The notes under the pieces are model-generated. The model was given only the letters and a program-made list of their open reading frames with translations, did no database searches and was not told the DNA's origin. A DNA stretch of 64,000 nucleotides from NCBI RefSeq assembly GCF_963082655.1, contig NC_081554.1:96478245-96542244 (forward strand), written 5' to 3'. The stretch is from Stomoxys calcitrans (lineage: Eukaryota > Arthropoda > Insecta > Diptera > Muscidae). The position numbers and the translations under genes were made by a program. Positions 22,427-34,440 of this stretch are shown here, piece after piece. Numbering within the stretch: the stretch's first letter is position 1; every line of letters begins with the position of its first letter.

Positions 22427-23795
22427 AACAAATAAAAAGGCATTAAGTTCGGCCGGGCCGAACTTTGGATACCCACCTCCTCGGGTATATATGTAAACCC
22501 CATTTCGTCACAATCCGGTAAAAATTGGATAACTTAAACACCCAAATTCGATACGGACATTAAGTGGTCTAATATATATGTCACTATTCAATTTTGTAGA
22601 ACAAAATATTGGTCTTTTTCGTAGATATGTCTAATTATAAACCGATCTGAACCATATTAAGGTCGGATATCGTGAGGCTCAAAAACACTCACTGTTTCAA
22701 ATTTCAGCGAAATCGGGTAATAAATAAAGCTTTTATGAGTTTCAGACCCTTTATCGACAGATCTGTCTAAATGACAGCTATATCTAAATATAGTCCGATC
22801 TGTACCATTTTTGGGTCGGATGTTGGGAGGCTTATAACTGCGCACTATTCCAAATTTCAGCGAAATCGGATAAAAAATAAAGCTTTTATGGGCTTCAGAC
22901 CCTTTATGGGCAGATCGGTCTACATGGTAGCTATATCTAAATAATATTCGATCCGAACCATATTTGGGTCAGTTGTCGGGAGGCCTTAAACTGCTCACTG
23001 TTTCAAATTTCAGCAAAATCGGGTGAAAAATAAAGTTTTTGTGGGCATTAGTCCCTTTATCAGAAAATAAATATAGTCCGAATATTTAGATCAGATGTCG
23101 AGAGGTTTAAAATAACCCACAGTTTTAAATTTCAGCGAAATCGGATAAAAAATAAAGCTTTTATGAGCTTCAGACCCTTTATCGGCAGATCGGTCTCTAT
23201 GACAGCTATATCTAAATACAGTCCGATCTAAACCATATTTGCGTCAGATCGGACTATATGGTGGCTATATCTAAATATGGACGGATCTAATCCATATTAA
23301 AGGCAGATGTCGGGAGGCTAAAAATAACCCCATGTTGCAAAATTTTATCGAAATCGGGTAATAAATAAAGCTTTTATGGTCTTCAGACCCTTTATCGGCA
23401 GATCGGTCTATATGGTAGCTATATCTAAATAATATTCGATCCGAACCATATTTGGGTCAGTTGTCGGGAGGCCTTAAACTGCCCACTGTTTCAAATTTCA
23501 GCAAAATCGGGTGAAAAATAAAGTTTTTGTGGGCATTAGTCCCTTTATCAGAAAATCGGTCTATATAGCAGCTATATCCAAATATGCTCCGATTTGGCCC
23601 GTTCAAGAACTTAACCAGCGTACATCAAAAAGACGTATCTGTGCCACACTTCAGCTCAATATATCAATTTTTGAAGACACTAGAGTGATTACAGCAGACG
23701 GATAGACACACGGACATCGTTAAATCGTCTTAGAATTTTATGACAATCCGAAATATATATACTTTGTAAGTCTCGTGTCGATTAGTGCGAGGAAA
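22427..23795 (-). mobile_element. HINE-1 element, 'GCATTAAG' subfamily
   Basis: Starts TAAACAAATAAAAAGGCATT with an intact TTCGGCC-G-GGCCGAA hairpin, then TTTGGATACCCACC. The core has units built on 'tttatcggcagatcggtcta', 'tagctatatctaaatatagt', 'cagcgaaatcgggtaataaa'. A ~180-bp stretch near 22890-23066 recurs at 23372-23550, a higher-order duplication. The outer end decays after 'atatatatactttgtaag'; the terminal GGGTATA is not recognisable. Confidence 0.78.
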
Positions 23796-23883
23796 TGTTG
23801 AACCAATACTACCACGGTGCTTCAAAATACGTTTATAAGATCGTCATAGGTCAAAACAACAATCGACCGTGTGGGTTTTCGAA

Positions 23884-24043
23884 GTCAGATAAATCCAACG
23901 AAAGTTGTTCGTTCGGATGAAGCACTTCGATGCAACTAGTCGCCTGTTTCTTCGACAATACTGGTCAGATAAATCCAACGAAAGTTGTTCGTTCGGATGA
24001 AGCACTTCGATGCAACTAGTCGCCTGTTTCTTCGGCAATACTG
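23884..24043. repeat. 80-bp tandem duplication
   Basis: Two adjacent 80-bp copies (23884-23963, 23964-24043) containing CAACGAAAGTTGTTCGTTCG and GATGCAACTAGTCGCCTG. I see only one internal difference (TTCGACAATA versus TTCGGCAATA). Not part of any element I recognise. The minus-strand frame through it is a by-product. Confidence 0.9.
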
Positions 24044-24194
24044 GTCATGTGACCAATGTTCTGCTTGAGTAACCAAGGTACATCACAATTTGATTGCCTG
24101 GAGAAATTCGAAAAACGAACAAGAAAAGATATGTTCACCATGCCAAAGCGAGCTCTCACACTTCGGCTCAAAGCAGCGGGTTTTTGACCGCCCT

Positions 24195-24605
24195 AACTTG
24201 GTACCCTTAGCCTCACTGCACTAGGTGCAGTTTCAAATTCAGTGCATCAGTGCGGCTGTGATACACAAACAATCCATCCATCCATGGCCTTTTGAAGCGC
24301 CGACCACCAAACCGCAACACAATATAGCATTTGAGGTTGGACAACAGCAGAATATACCCAGTGCATGACTTTTCCCAACGGCTCTCTTGCAGGGGTTTAG
24401 GACAAGTGTTACCTTTCTTATCCTTTCGAAAATGTTGGATTTGTAGTTCAATTTCCAGTCCAGCAAAACACCCAGGTTTTTTGCGCTTGCAGTAAATGGA
24501 ACATTCTCTTCCCCCAAGGAGAAAGGTACCATCGTGAGGAACTTCCAACGCTGAAAGGAAGACTTCATTACATGGCTTTAAAGCTCTGTCTGCTAGTAAA
24601 CTCAT
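24195..24605 (-). pseudogene. LINE RT thumb-region fragment
   Basis: The minus strand encodes ENVPFTASAKNLGVLLDWKL, then FERIRKVTLVLNPCKRAVGK, which matches the conserved 'LGVxLDxKLxFxxNI...CKRAxGK' region downstream of the RT catalytic core in I/LOA-type LINEs. After a frameshift, a WWSALQ-like and KAMDGW region can be followed. No catalytic residues are present. Isolated, truncated at both ends. Confidence 0.72.
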
Positions 24606-26460
24606 AGGTAGCTGGCAAAGCTGAGTGTTTTATGTTAAATTATAGATTTTTTTAAGCAACAACCTCTTTTTTGATTTTCATATCCTTACAACTTCGATAA
24701 TCAAACTTGAACCACCCAATCTATACAACTTTTTGTTGGATTTATTGTCCTATAATGATTTCACGCGTAATGGTGAAATGCTGATATACCCAAGATATTT
24801 TTCAACTTATTACAATAAATAAGATTTTCTACAATAACAACGACAATTTGGTTGCCTTCTCTAGTTTGTTGTGTGACATCTGCAGTGGAACCAGTTTCAC
24901 CCCTTTTGGCACATGCTGCTTCAATGGACTCGGGCAATATCTTTTATAGTATTCGTCCATAAATACATCGCCATCATAGGCATTATCATGGCAGGGGAAG
25001 AGCCAACGCTTCAAGAGAAATCCTCTTGAAATCCATTAAATAATTTTTGTCGAAAAGAACCATACAGAAATGGTACTTCAGAATAAAAAGAATTTTGTTG
25101 CATTTTCGAAATGTGATAAAATAAAATGCCAAAACAGCAGCCTTACCACCTATACAGCGCTTGTTTCCGTCTGTCGAACAATGAGGCAGATTGGAATAAA
25201 TTTCTCTTGTTCCGTTCCATCACTCATGGATTGGCAGCGTGTCACAAGTAGGTTCTTGGGGAGAGTCGAATACATGTTCGGCAATCAACTGAACTCAACT
25301 TGGTCACTTATAAGTCGTCATCAATGCCCAAATGACAAAAACCGAGCAACCGAGCAAACAGCAACACTTTACTCAACAACAATGCAACCACAATAACATC
25401 AGGCTGCACTCATCGTCATCATCATCATCATCTCATCGCCAAAATGTATGTATATTCAACAAAAATAACAACAAACAGCTGAGCATCAACAACAAAGGAT
25501 AACACGCGTCCTTTCAACTCCTCTCCCCCTCCAGCTACTCCTCTTTTTCGTGGGCCTGAATTGAAGAAAATAAAAACAACTGGAAATGGCAATAATTCAT
25601 CGATATTTGAGTTCGTAATGAAATCAAAAGTGTGGAAAATATAATAAAAATTGAAAGGGGAGGACGGAGGATGAGTCAAACAAAAAAATATGTTCGCTCG
25701 TAACTCATTGAAGAGCTATTCCATCGACGGCAACTGAAGAGGCACAAAAGGATAAAAGCTGTTTCGGACTCAAGGACCTCTTTGTAGTTTACAGTTCCTT
25801 CACTTATTGTTGATTGATATCCACTTGAGAATCTCGTTCCAGTTGCTCGTCAATGGGTAATAGGCATCCTTCTGCACTTAGGACACTAAATTTGGTAGTA
25901 GCCTGCCATTGGTGGTGTTGACCACATGGATGTTCTTTACTTGTCAACACAAATTCAGTCTCAGATTACTTTGTCGCAACGCTCTCCATTTAACAAAATG
26001 CTCTTATCTTTAATTTCTGGGCAATGCCTTCACTGTGTCATCTCAAATGGCGCCACGAGTTGTGTTGTCATCACTAGAACTGCCCTTTAACGAACTGTGA
26101 AATTTAGTATCGAAATAGGGATCTAATTTTAGTTCGATACTTAGCCATTTCTGTAATTGGATGCCTAAAATATGTCATTCTATGGAGAAGAAGATAAAAA
26201 TATCGGTTTTAAGAGATTACATTGATCATAAAGCAGCAAAGGGTTGCCATTCTATTATCGAATATTAAGAGAACAGCTGTTGTAGCGCGGCAGTAGACAA
26301 CTTAGTCAAAATTTAAACTACGAAACTATTTCATTTAAAATAGCCAGATTAGTCGGGATTCATTCAAACATCTTAATCCAGTTGGTTTAGGAAAGGCTAA
26401 AATTTGATATAACTACCGCCATCAATTTTTGCCTGAAAGAAATTTTGCATGCTGTAACAG
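24606..26460. other. No recognisable gene; short (ATC)n tract
   Basis: About 1.85 kb. A short ATC/CAT microsatellite lies at about 25409-25431. Frames at 25070-25396 and 25428-25679 are open but have no recognisable domain. I see no repeat relationship to the rest of the window, so this may be unique host sequence. Confidence 0.4.
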
Positions 26461-26890
26461 GGTCTCAGACTATCTGGCAGCGAGAGCGGTTCAAGAAGGG
26501 ATTTTCGGGACTCGCTTTCCCAGGAGGAAGGGGGAATTTTTGTATTTGAAGAGAATGAGACCTTAGTCTTCCCATATGGATCCAAGAAGGAGTTAAGGAC
26601 TGGCTTGGAGATATACTCTGAGACACTCAACAACGGCACGTCGTTGAGACTTTCCGACCCTGTAAATGTTTTTTCCGATAACTGCAAAAGAAATTCTCCA
26701 ATGGGAATTACCGTTTTCAATAGGGGTTTGCCGGGTTCAAAGTGCGTGGTGAAGAGTTTGGAATCCCTGAATGGACTCCGGGTTGACGACATTCTGATAA
26801 CTTTGTCATTAAAGAATACAAGAAGGCGGACGAAAATCATGGGAACGGCTGGGGATGAACCAGTCGCGGGAATTGCATACACAGAAAAAG
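26461..26890 (+). pseudogene. LINE RNase H remnant (weak)
   Basis: The plus-strand frame (about 26540-26907) contains FPYGSKKELRTGLEIYSETL, SLRLSDPVNVF and KCVVKSLESLNGL. This resembles a LINE RNase H domain: DGSK...TGxGIYSE, LSD...VFQAE, then the TVxxCxxSLNGL segment, with the middle shortened. The first Asp is replaced (PYGS for TDGS). It is cut by an AT-rich inverted-repeat element at 26892; LINE-like sequence resumes near 29640. A host exon cannot be excluded. Confidence 0.45.
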
Positions 26891-26891
26891 T

Positions 26892-29624
26892 AAAAATCGG
26901 TTTCAATTGATCCAATCAATATTTAATTGATATTGCTTCAGTAACGAAAGTGTGAATATTAATTAAGAAAAAAAATTCAATTTAAAATATTTAATTTTCA
27001 ATTAATTGTTTAATTGACCCAATAAAAAAATTATTGAAATTTTAAATTAATTTTATAATTGTTACAATTGAAAATACGATTGACAATTTCTAAATGTCCA
27101 GTTAATTTTTTAATGCTATATTAAAATATTTGCAAATAGCGCACTGTATAAAGTTATCAGCCGACATACAACTAATTCTTATTTTGGAAAACACTTGCCA
27201 TTGAGGATGTCAACTTGTTCTCTTTTTACATCCATTCTTTGTTTACGTTAGTTCCAATTTGTGTAATTTTTAATCTGCACATTTTGACATCCCTGTTTTC
27301 GGCAAGTGACCTAACCTTCTATTATTCAGCCTTGAGGGCGCACCCTCTGTGTGGATGCAACTTGATATTCATATGTTAACCTCCTGGAATACTAATTTGA
27401 AGTTAATGTTTGGGTCCATGATCAATTCTAAGACACAAAACACCCGTGTGGGTTTCTTCAACAATTTGCGGATGTCGGGAGTGTGATGACATAAAATTGC
27501 GGAAATATAGGACTTATGCGCTCTTAAAATGCCTTTTCACGTAAATATATATTGTAGGATGCTTAAGTAAAAACTACATTGCAGAAATGTAGCGGAAAAT
27601 ATGTTTTCTCGAACCATAAATTTCGGCCAATTTTAATTTAAAAATTATTCGATTCAATCATTTTTATACCCACCACCGTAGTATAGGGGGTATATTCATT
27701 TATTGATTCCGTTTGCAACTCATCGAAATATCAATTTCTGACCCTACAAAGTATATATATTTCGGATTGTCGTAAAATTCTAAGACGATTTAACGATGTC
27801 CGTGTGTCTGTCCGTCCGTCTGCTGTAATCACTCTAGGGCCTTCAAAAATTGAGATATTGAGCTGACATTTGGCACAGATACGTCTTTTTGATGCACTCT
27901 GGTTAAGTTCTTGAATGCGCCAAATCGGATCATATTTGGATATAACTGCTATATAGACCGACTTTCCGATAAAGAGTCTAATGCCTATACAAGCTTTATT
28001 TTTGATCCGATTTTGCTGAAATTTTAAACATTGAGTAGTTTAAAGCTTCCCGACAACTGACCTAAATACGGTTCAGATCGGTTCATATTTAGATATAGCT
28101 ACCATATAGACCGATCTCCCGATAAAGGCTCTGAAGACCATAGAAGCTTTATTTATTACCCGATTTGGCTGAAATTTCCAACAGTGGGTTATTCTAAGCC
28201 TCCCGATATCTGACCTAAATATGGATTAGATCGGACCATATTTATACATAGCTGCCATATAGACCAATTTTCCGATAAGGGGTCTGATGCCCATAAAAAC
28301 TATTTTTTATCGATTTTGCTGAAATTTGAAACAATGAGTAGTTTAAGGCTTCCCGACAACTGACCTAATTATGATTCAGATCGGAATATATTCAGATATA
28401 GCTGCCAAATAGACCGATCTGCCGATAAAGGGTCTGAAGCCCATACAAATTTGATTTTTTTTAACCGATTTCGCTAAAATTTGCAATAGTGAGTTATTTT
28501 TAGCCTCCTGACACCCGACCTAAATATGGTTTAGATCGGACTATATTTAGATATAGCTGCCAAACAGACCGATCTCCCGATAAAGGGTCTGAAGACCATA
28601 AAAATTTTATTTTTAACCGATTTCGCTAAAATTTGAAACAGTAAGTTATTTTTAACCTCCTGACACTCGACCAAAATATATTTCCGATCGGACTATATTT
28701 AGATATAGCTGCCATATAAACCGATCTGCCGAAAAAGGGACTAAAGCCCATAAAAGTTTTATTTATTACCCGATTTCGCTGAAATTTGAAACAGTGAGTT
28801 TTTCTAAGCTTCACGGTACCCGAACTTAATATGGTTCAGATCGGTTTATAATTGGATATATCTGCCAAAAATACCAATATTTTGTTCTACAAAATTGAAT
28901 ATATATTAGACCACTCAATGTCCGTGCCGAATTTGAGTGCATTAGTTATCCAATTTTCACCAGATTGTGACGAAAGGGGATTTACATATATGCCCCGAGG
29001 TGGTGGGTATCCAAATTTCGGCCCGGCCAAACTTAATGCTTTTTTACTTGTTTTAATTGAATCTGAACTTTTTCAATTACGATCGTGATTGACATTTTTG
29101 CTATCTTCAATTAATAAATTATTGTAATTGCTTCAAAAATTTTCAATCATTTTTCAATCAATCATCTTTTTTAAAAGCTGTGATTGATGTTATCATTTTC
29201 GTGATTAATTCAGTTACAATTAAAGTGCAGTATGCACCTCTGGCGAAATATTCGTCACCGGTTGCAGGTACGAAGCTGAAAAGAAATTTTCTTTGCGTAA
29301 CATGTCGACATAAGAGAAGATGTAGATTTTTTCTTACAATTACGAATGAAAATTTATGTTTTTGATAGGCCTATGCAACATGAAAGTAAGTTATTTGCAT
29401 ATATAAAAACGATTAATTTTAGTACATATGTACCTTGTTGGCCAAAAGTTATAAAAATTAAATTAAAGTTATAAATCCATGTTTGCCGCCATCTTTAATT
29501 CTACACAACTATTTTTCAGCGGCGACATAAATTTCTTAACTGCAACCGAAAGTTTAGCTAGAGGTGAATGCCCAGCTTAAAAAGTACATGGGATCAATCC
29601 ATTTCGTGATTGAAACCGATTTTT
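26892..29624. mobile_element. AT-rich inverted-repeat element (MITE-like) split by a HINE
   Basis: Begins AAAAATCGGTTTCAAT (26892-26907) and ends with the exact inverse ATTGAAACCGATTTTT (29609-29624). GGATCAAT-type inverted sequence lies just inside both ends. The inner flanks (26910-27130 and 29053-29230) are rich in AATTGA/TCAATT motifs on both strands. A complete HINE-1 occupies 27662-29052, so the original element would be about 1.3 kb. I cannot define a target duplication or superfamily. LINE-like sequence lies on both outer sides. Confidence 0.5.
27662..29052 (+). mobile_element. HINE-1 element, 'GCATTAAG' subfamily, full ends
   Basis: Starts TTTTATACCCACCACCGTAG with GGGGGTATA just inside, then 'aagtatatatatttcgg', 'gatgtccgtgtgtctgtccg' and about six diverged ~155-bp units ('ccgatctcccgataaagggt', 'gccatatagaccg', 'cgatttcgctgaaatttg'). 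It ends GAGGTGGTGGGTATCC, hairpin remnant TTCGGCCCGGCCAAA, then CTTAATGCTTTTTTACTTG. Nested in the AT-rich element 26892-29624. Confidence 0.82.
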
Positions 29625-29639
29625 ATTTTTTTTCTTGTA

Positions 29640-30055
29640 GTGGAGAGGAGTGGCCAATGCGAAGGCGGTGACGAGCTGAGAGTTTGTTCATGGATGCCGA
29701 AATAATAGTACAATCTGGTCTACCGGAGGAGGGTGAGGGAACTGCTGAATTTTGATAAGTGGTCACTGAGTTCTATCACAGTAACACAGGGGAAACCCGC
29801 ATAATGATTATCGCGGAAGATGTCATAATGAAAACGAGGAAAAGACGATCGAGCATTTGCCCTGCTCATGTCGGGGCCTACATGAGAACGCGATATTTCA
29901 GATCTGTCTCTGGGAAGTCTCCTAAGGGATTTAGGATGGTTTCGACAGAAAACGCTATGAAATTCTACACACGTGGTCTTGTATGCTTAGACGAGCAAGA
30001 CCGTTGGATGGCATATACGGAGTAAACTCTCTGATGGGCGTAAACCGATACTCCA
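29640..30055 (+). pseudogene. LINE C-terminal Cys-His remnant (weak)
   Basis: In broken frames the plus strand shows CHNENEEKTIEHLPCSC (29805-29860), close to the Cys-Cys-His-Cys tail that follows RNase H in several LINEs (compare LEHFLCHCPAF at 5330). A further stretch resembles the usual 'LGxxxDLGW' ending. Orientation and order fit a continuation of the RNase H remnant at 26461-26890 across the inserted AT-rich element. Confidence 0.45.
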
Positions 30056-30061
30056 GGGATA

Positions 30062-30392
30062 CAAATATGTGAGGGCGCGCCTGATTTGCGCTTGCCCCCG
30101 ATGGTAGCATGTCTGCCTCTGACGATTAATGCTTGGGTTCGAAGAACATAAGAAAAATTGTCAAAGGTGGTTTTCCCTCCTAATGCTGGTGACTTTTGTG
30201 AAGTACTTTGGCATGCAAATAGCATAGTAGCGTGAAATTTAAAAATTTTGCCCAAAAAGGTATCGCACGACAGGCAGTTTGGACTCGGTTGTAAAAATAA
30301 TGTGCCTTATAATTACGCTTAAAATTGAATCGAACGGCACTCATTCATAATTTGCTCCTTGTTCCCTAATGGAATGTTGGTGGAAAAACTTG
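30062..30392 (+). mobile_element. tRNA-derived SINE
   Basis: Head with GATGGTAGCATGTCTGCC (box A-like) and GGGTTCGAAGAAC (box B-like, 30135-30147). Body blocks match the minus copy at 21003 in the same order: GGTTTTCCCTCCTAATGC, GGTGACTTTTGTGAAG, CCAAAAAGGTATCGCACGAC, CCTAATGGAATGTTGGTGG. Two copies in opposite orientation with a shared order support a dispersed SINE. No clear target duplication found. Confidence 0.68.
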
Positions 30393-30574
30393 CTTATCAT
30401 TTTATATTTTTTTCCATAACACCCAGTATTATATTGATACCATACATATATATTTTAACCATGTTTTAACGAATTTTCTCGAATCAAGGTAATATGAACA
30501 GATAAAGGTATACACTTGCCAATTTGTCAATTTTTGCAACATTTTGCAAACATTTTATATGAGAATCATGTATT

Positions 30575-30675
30575 TAGAGCGCACAACAAGCCGATTACTG
30601 GCTTAGATGTATGTCCATAGTGACATGGGACAGATTGATATCTGCTCCGCTTTTTTAAACCTTACCTAACCTAAT
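30575..30675 (+). mobile_element. LINE 3' end only, with (ACCTA)-type tail
   Basis: TTTAGAGCGCACAACAAGCC, GATTACTGGCTTAGATGTAT, then TTTAAACCTTACCTAACCTA. Same 3' end as at 6060-6162 and 33430-33545; a strongly 5'-truncated copy. Confidence 0.75.
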
Positions 30676-30934
30676 ATGAGAATCAATTTCACGACCTAGA
30701 AATTTGCAACTGTTCTCCATAACTCCAAACTGTTGCAATGTAACGGTAAGAAAACTGCGTGAATTTTTGAGTTGCCATATGGCAACACCATGGCGATCCG
30801 CGTTAATACAATAGTATTGTAGGTCAATTTTATGGTATACTAAGGATTCGAACAGGCCTGTGTTCCACGGAAGTTTGCGAATACAAATCGTAATAAATTC
30901 ATAAGTTGCATCCGTTGATTGATTTTGAATGCGA

Positions 30935-31488
30935 TGTATGCACACATGTTGGAACATTAAATAGAACGTCATGTGCCAATTTTGTAAATATCGAATTAGG
31001 GCTACTAGAGTCTAAAAACGTCAAAGATTATATGGGAGCTATATTTAAAACTGGGCCCATTTAAATAAAATTATGCACACATGTTGGACCATCAAATAGA
31101 ACGATTTGTGCAAAATTTTGTTAAGGTCGAACTAAAGCCTAAAAATGTGATATCGGATGAAAGATGCATATTGGAGCTATTCTCATAACTGAACCGATTT
31201 TGATAATGTTATGCACACATGTTGGAACATTCAATAGAACGTCTTGAGCAACATTTTGTAGAGATCGGACCAAAATTGAGGCTACTACAGCCTTAAAAGG
31301 CCCTATAAGACGAAAGATATACATGGGAGCTATATTTAAAACTGAACCAATTTTGTACAAAATCAATAGCGTTCGTCCTTGGGCCAAAAAAAAGGTGTTT
31401 TGTGCAAAATTTTACGACAATCGAACAACAAATGCGACCAGTGCGTTGATCAGAAGAATATCAAATATCGAATGTCGAAAGAACAGGA
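30935..31488 (-). mobile_element. HINE-2-like core fragment
   Basis: Three to four repeats of 'gggagctatatttaaaactg', 'ttatgcacacatgttggaac', 'gcaaaattttgt(t/a)', typical of the HINE-2 core. The last part ('acgacaatcgaacaacaaat', 'gcgaccagtgcgttgatc') parallels 57715-57765. Neither terminus is present. It is directly followed by a HINE-1 head at 31489. Confidence 0.6.
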
Positions 31489-32765
31489 AAACAATTAAAG
31501 AGGCATTAAGTTTGGCCGGGCCTAACTTTGGATACCCACCACCTCGAGTATATATGAAAACCCCCTATCGTCACAATCCGATGAAAATTGGATAACTTAT
31601 GCACCCAAATTCGGCACGGACAATGAGTGGTCTAATAAATATAAGTCACTGTTGAATTTTGTATTTCAAATTTCAACAAAATTGGGTAATAAATAAAGCT
31701 TTTATGAGCTACAGACCATTATTCGGCATATCGGTCAATATGAAAGCTATTACTAAATACAGTCCGATCTTTACCATGTTTGGATCAGATGGCGGGTGGC
31801 CTAAAACTACTTACTGTTTCAAATTTCACCGAAATCGGATAAAAAATAAAGCATTTATGGGCTTCATACTCTGTATCGGGAGATCGGTCTGTATGGCAGC
31901 TATATCTAAATATAGTTCGATCAGAACCATATTGAGGTCGAATGTTGGAAGGTCTTAACCTACACACTATTTCAAATTTCAGCGAAATCGGATAAAAAAT
32001 CAAGCTTTTATGGGCTTCAGACCCTTTATCGGACAGATCGGTCTGTATGGCAGCTATATCTCAACAAGTCCGACCTCAACCAAATTAAGCTCGGATATTG
32101 AGGGGCTCAAAACAACTCACTTTTTCAAATTTCAGCAAAATCGGTTAATGCATAAAGCTTTTATGGGCTTCAAACCCTTTTTCGGCAGATCGGTCTATAT
32201 GGCAGCTATATCTAAATGTAGTCTGACCTGAACCATATTTAGGTCCTTTGTTGGGAGGCCTAAAACTACTTACTCTTTGAAATTGCAGCGAAATCGGTTA
32301 AGAAATAAAGCTTTTAAGGGCTTAAGACCCTTAATTGAGAGATCGGTCTATATGACAGCTATATCTAAATATAGTCCGATCGGAATCATATTTAGGTCAG
32401 ATGTCGGGATGCTTAAACTAACCCACAGTTGCAAATATTTTATGCGCATTATACCCTTTATCGGCAGATCGGTCTATACAGCAGCTATATCTAAATCTGG
32501 TCCGATTTAGCCTATTCAAGAACTTAACCAGCGTGCATCAAAAAGATGTATCTGTTCCATTTTCAGCTGAATATCTTAATTTTTGAAGGCTGTAGAGTGA
32601 TTAAAACAGACGGACGGTCAGACACACGACCAACGTTAAATCGTCTTAGACTTTTACGACGATCCGAAATATATACTTTGTAGGGTCAGAAATTGATGTT
32701 GCGATATATTGTAAACCATATGACTAAATGAATAAGCCCATTATCCTACGGTGGTGGTTATGAAA
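31489..32765 (-). mobile_element. HINE-1 element, 'GCATTAAG' subfamily
   Basis: Reads hairpin end first: ACAATTAAAGAGGCATTAAG, a diverged hairpin TTTGGCCGGGCCTAA, TTTGGATACCCACCACCTCG. About seven ~150-bp units follow ('tttatcggcagatcggtcta', 'ggcagctatatctaaat'). Outer end: 'agacggacggtcagacacac', TATATACTTTGTAGGGTC, then CCTACGGTGGTGGTTATGA, where the terminal GGGTATA is mutated. Confidence 0.8.
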
Positions 32766-32834
32766 ATTTGGAAGTCGTAAAAAAAATCGAAGTTGACTAG
32801 TAAACATCTTCACGAACAGTTAACTGGCCATCAT

Positions 32835-33545
32835 GGCAATAACAATCAGACTAGGTCTGGAATAGTCTTGAAGTTTACAGATTCTTAGAGATTGGCACGA
32901 TCCGCATCGTTTAGGTGCCGGCTCATAGCGGAGTAAGCGGGAATGAAAAAGCAGACGAATGTACATTTAAGACCAGAGGACTGCCGTCAATAAACTTGGT
33001 TAACCTGAAGACTTCCGGGTCGACACAATCCGAGTTAAAGGCGTGGGCTACGAACACGCATTTCACACAGTGGTGCAGCGAAACGGTCGGACGACGAAAA
33101 TACTATGGGGAAATTCAGATTGTGAGAAGACGAGGCTATTGATGAAAGGAAGTTTGGGGGAAGTCAGTCAAAATTTTGGTATCAAAACAGGACACATAGG
33201 ACTACAAGCTCACTTATGCAAAATCCGTGCGATAAGTGATAACATGTGCATGAGCATGTGAGGAAGATGATGAGACGTTGGAGTAATTCGCGGCTTTCGC
33301 GCAAACAACCATCAGTACTTGGGTGGGGACACAATACCAGACATGATCGAACTTAGGGCCGTAGTATGGAAAATAATTTGCCATTTTGTACATAGCATGG
33401 AATTCCTGGCGTAGATTTTCTTTTTCGAAGTTACTTTTTAGATTTTAGAGCGCACAACAAACCGATTGCTGGCTTAGGTGTACGTCCGTAGTGGCATGGA
33501 GCAGATTAATATATTTGCCCCCTTTTCAACAGAACCTAACTTTTT
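32835..33545 (+). pseudogene. LINE RNase H C-terminus, Cys-His tail and 3' end
   Basis: Plus strand, same family as 3704-6162 and 16398-17037. RNase H end: RLVPAHSGVSGNEKADECTF-type block (32905-32965), SINLVNLKTSGSTQSELKAW, VGRRKYYGEIQIVRRRGY. Then, after frame breaks, GIKTGHIGLQAHLCKI and a damaged Cys-His region. The 3' UTR holds TTTAGAGCGCACAACAAACC and ends near AGAACCTAACTTTT at 33545. Positions 33430-33450 show the sequence uninterrupted where the copy at 5448 carries the mariner, so this is a natural empty-site comparison. Confidence 0.82.
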
Positions 33546-33689
33546 TTAAATTTTTACATTTTCTGTCTTTTTTTATATGTTGCAATAGGTTTAAGCACAA
33601 TCTAATCAGATATGACTTCTAACAATTTAATGACATATTATCGATAGTACTATCAATGTAAGTTGTAAAACTTGTTGTACTATTGCACC

Positions 33690-34440
33690 CGAACAAGGAT
33701 GATCGAGAAACTGGTTTACATGGAAACTATATCAGGTACTTATCATAGTTATTGGAAGTCATAACAGAACACCACGTACAAATTTTCAGCAAAATCGGAC
33801 AAAAATTGAGGCTGGTAAGTACTCAAAAATTCAAATAGGCGATCGGTTTATATAGGAGCTATATAAGGTTATAGACCGGACCGTACTTAGTACAGTTGGT
33901 GGAAGTCTTAATAGAACACTACGTGCTCAATTTCAGCCAAAGCGGACAAAAATTGGGGCTTGTAAGGACTCAAAAAGTTAAATAGGAGATCGATTTATAT
34001 GGGAGCTATATCAGGCTATAGACCGATTCGAACCCTACTTAGCACAGGACTTGAAAAGTCATAACAGAAAACTATGTGCAAAATTTCAACCAAATCGGAC
34101 AAAAATTGTAGCTTCCAAGGGCTCATGAAGTCAAATCGGGAGATCGGTTTATATGGGAGCTATATCTAAATTTGAACCGATGTGGCATATTTGCAATACC
34201 CCATTATCTACATCAATATTGCGTCTCTATGCAAAATTTGAAGCGGCTAACCGTAAGCGATCGACCGCTATCGTGATTTCGACAGACGGGCGGATGGACG
34301 GACATGGCTAGATCGACTCAGGACGTCGAGACGATCAAGAATATAAATACTTTACGGTTTAGGGTCTTAGACGAATATTTCGAGTTGTTGCAAACGGAGT
34401 GACTAGTTTAGTATACCCCCATCCTATGGTGGCGGGTATA
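33690..34440 (-). mobile_element. HINE-1 element lacking its hairpin end
   Basis: Begins abruptly inside the core (AAGGATGATCGAGAAACTGG); the hairpin terminus is absent. Units: 'gggagctatatcaggctata', 'ggaagtcataacagaacac', 'gccaaagcggacaaaaatt'. The outer end is intact: 'gacagacgggcggatggacg', 'gacatggctagatcgactca', TATACCCCCATCCTATGG, GGCGGGTATA. Closest relative in the window is 21453-22340. Confidence 0.78.

Noticed and set aside
26605..26910. Single-exon host gene of 101 codons
   Set aside because: Wording and order fit a shortened LINE RNase H domain better than any host family, though confidence is low.
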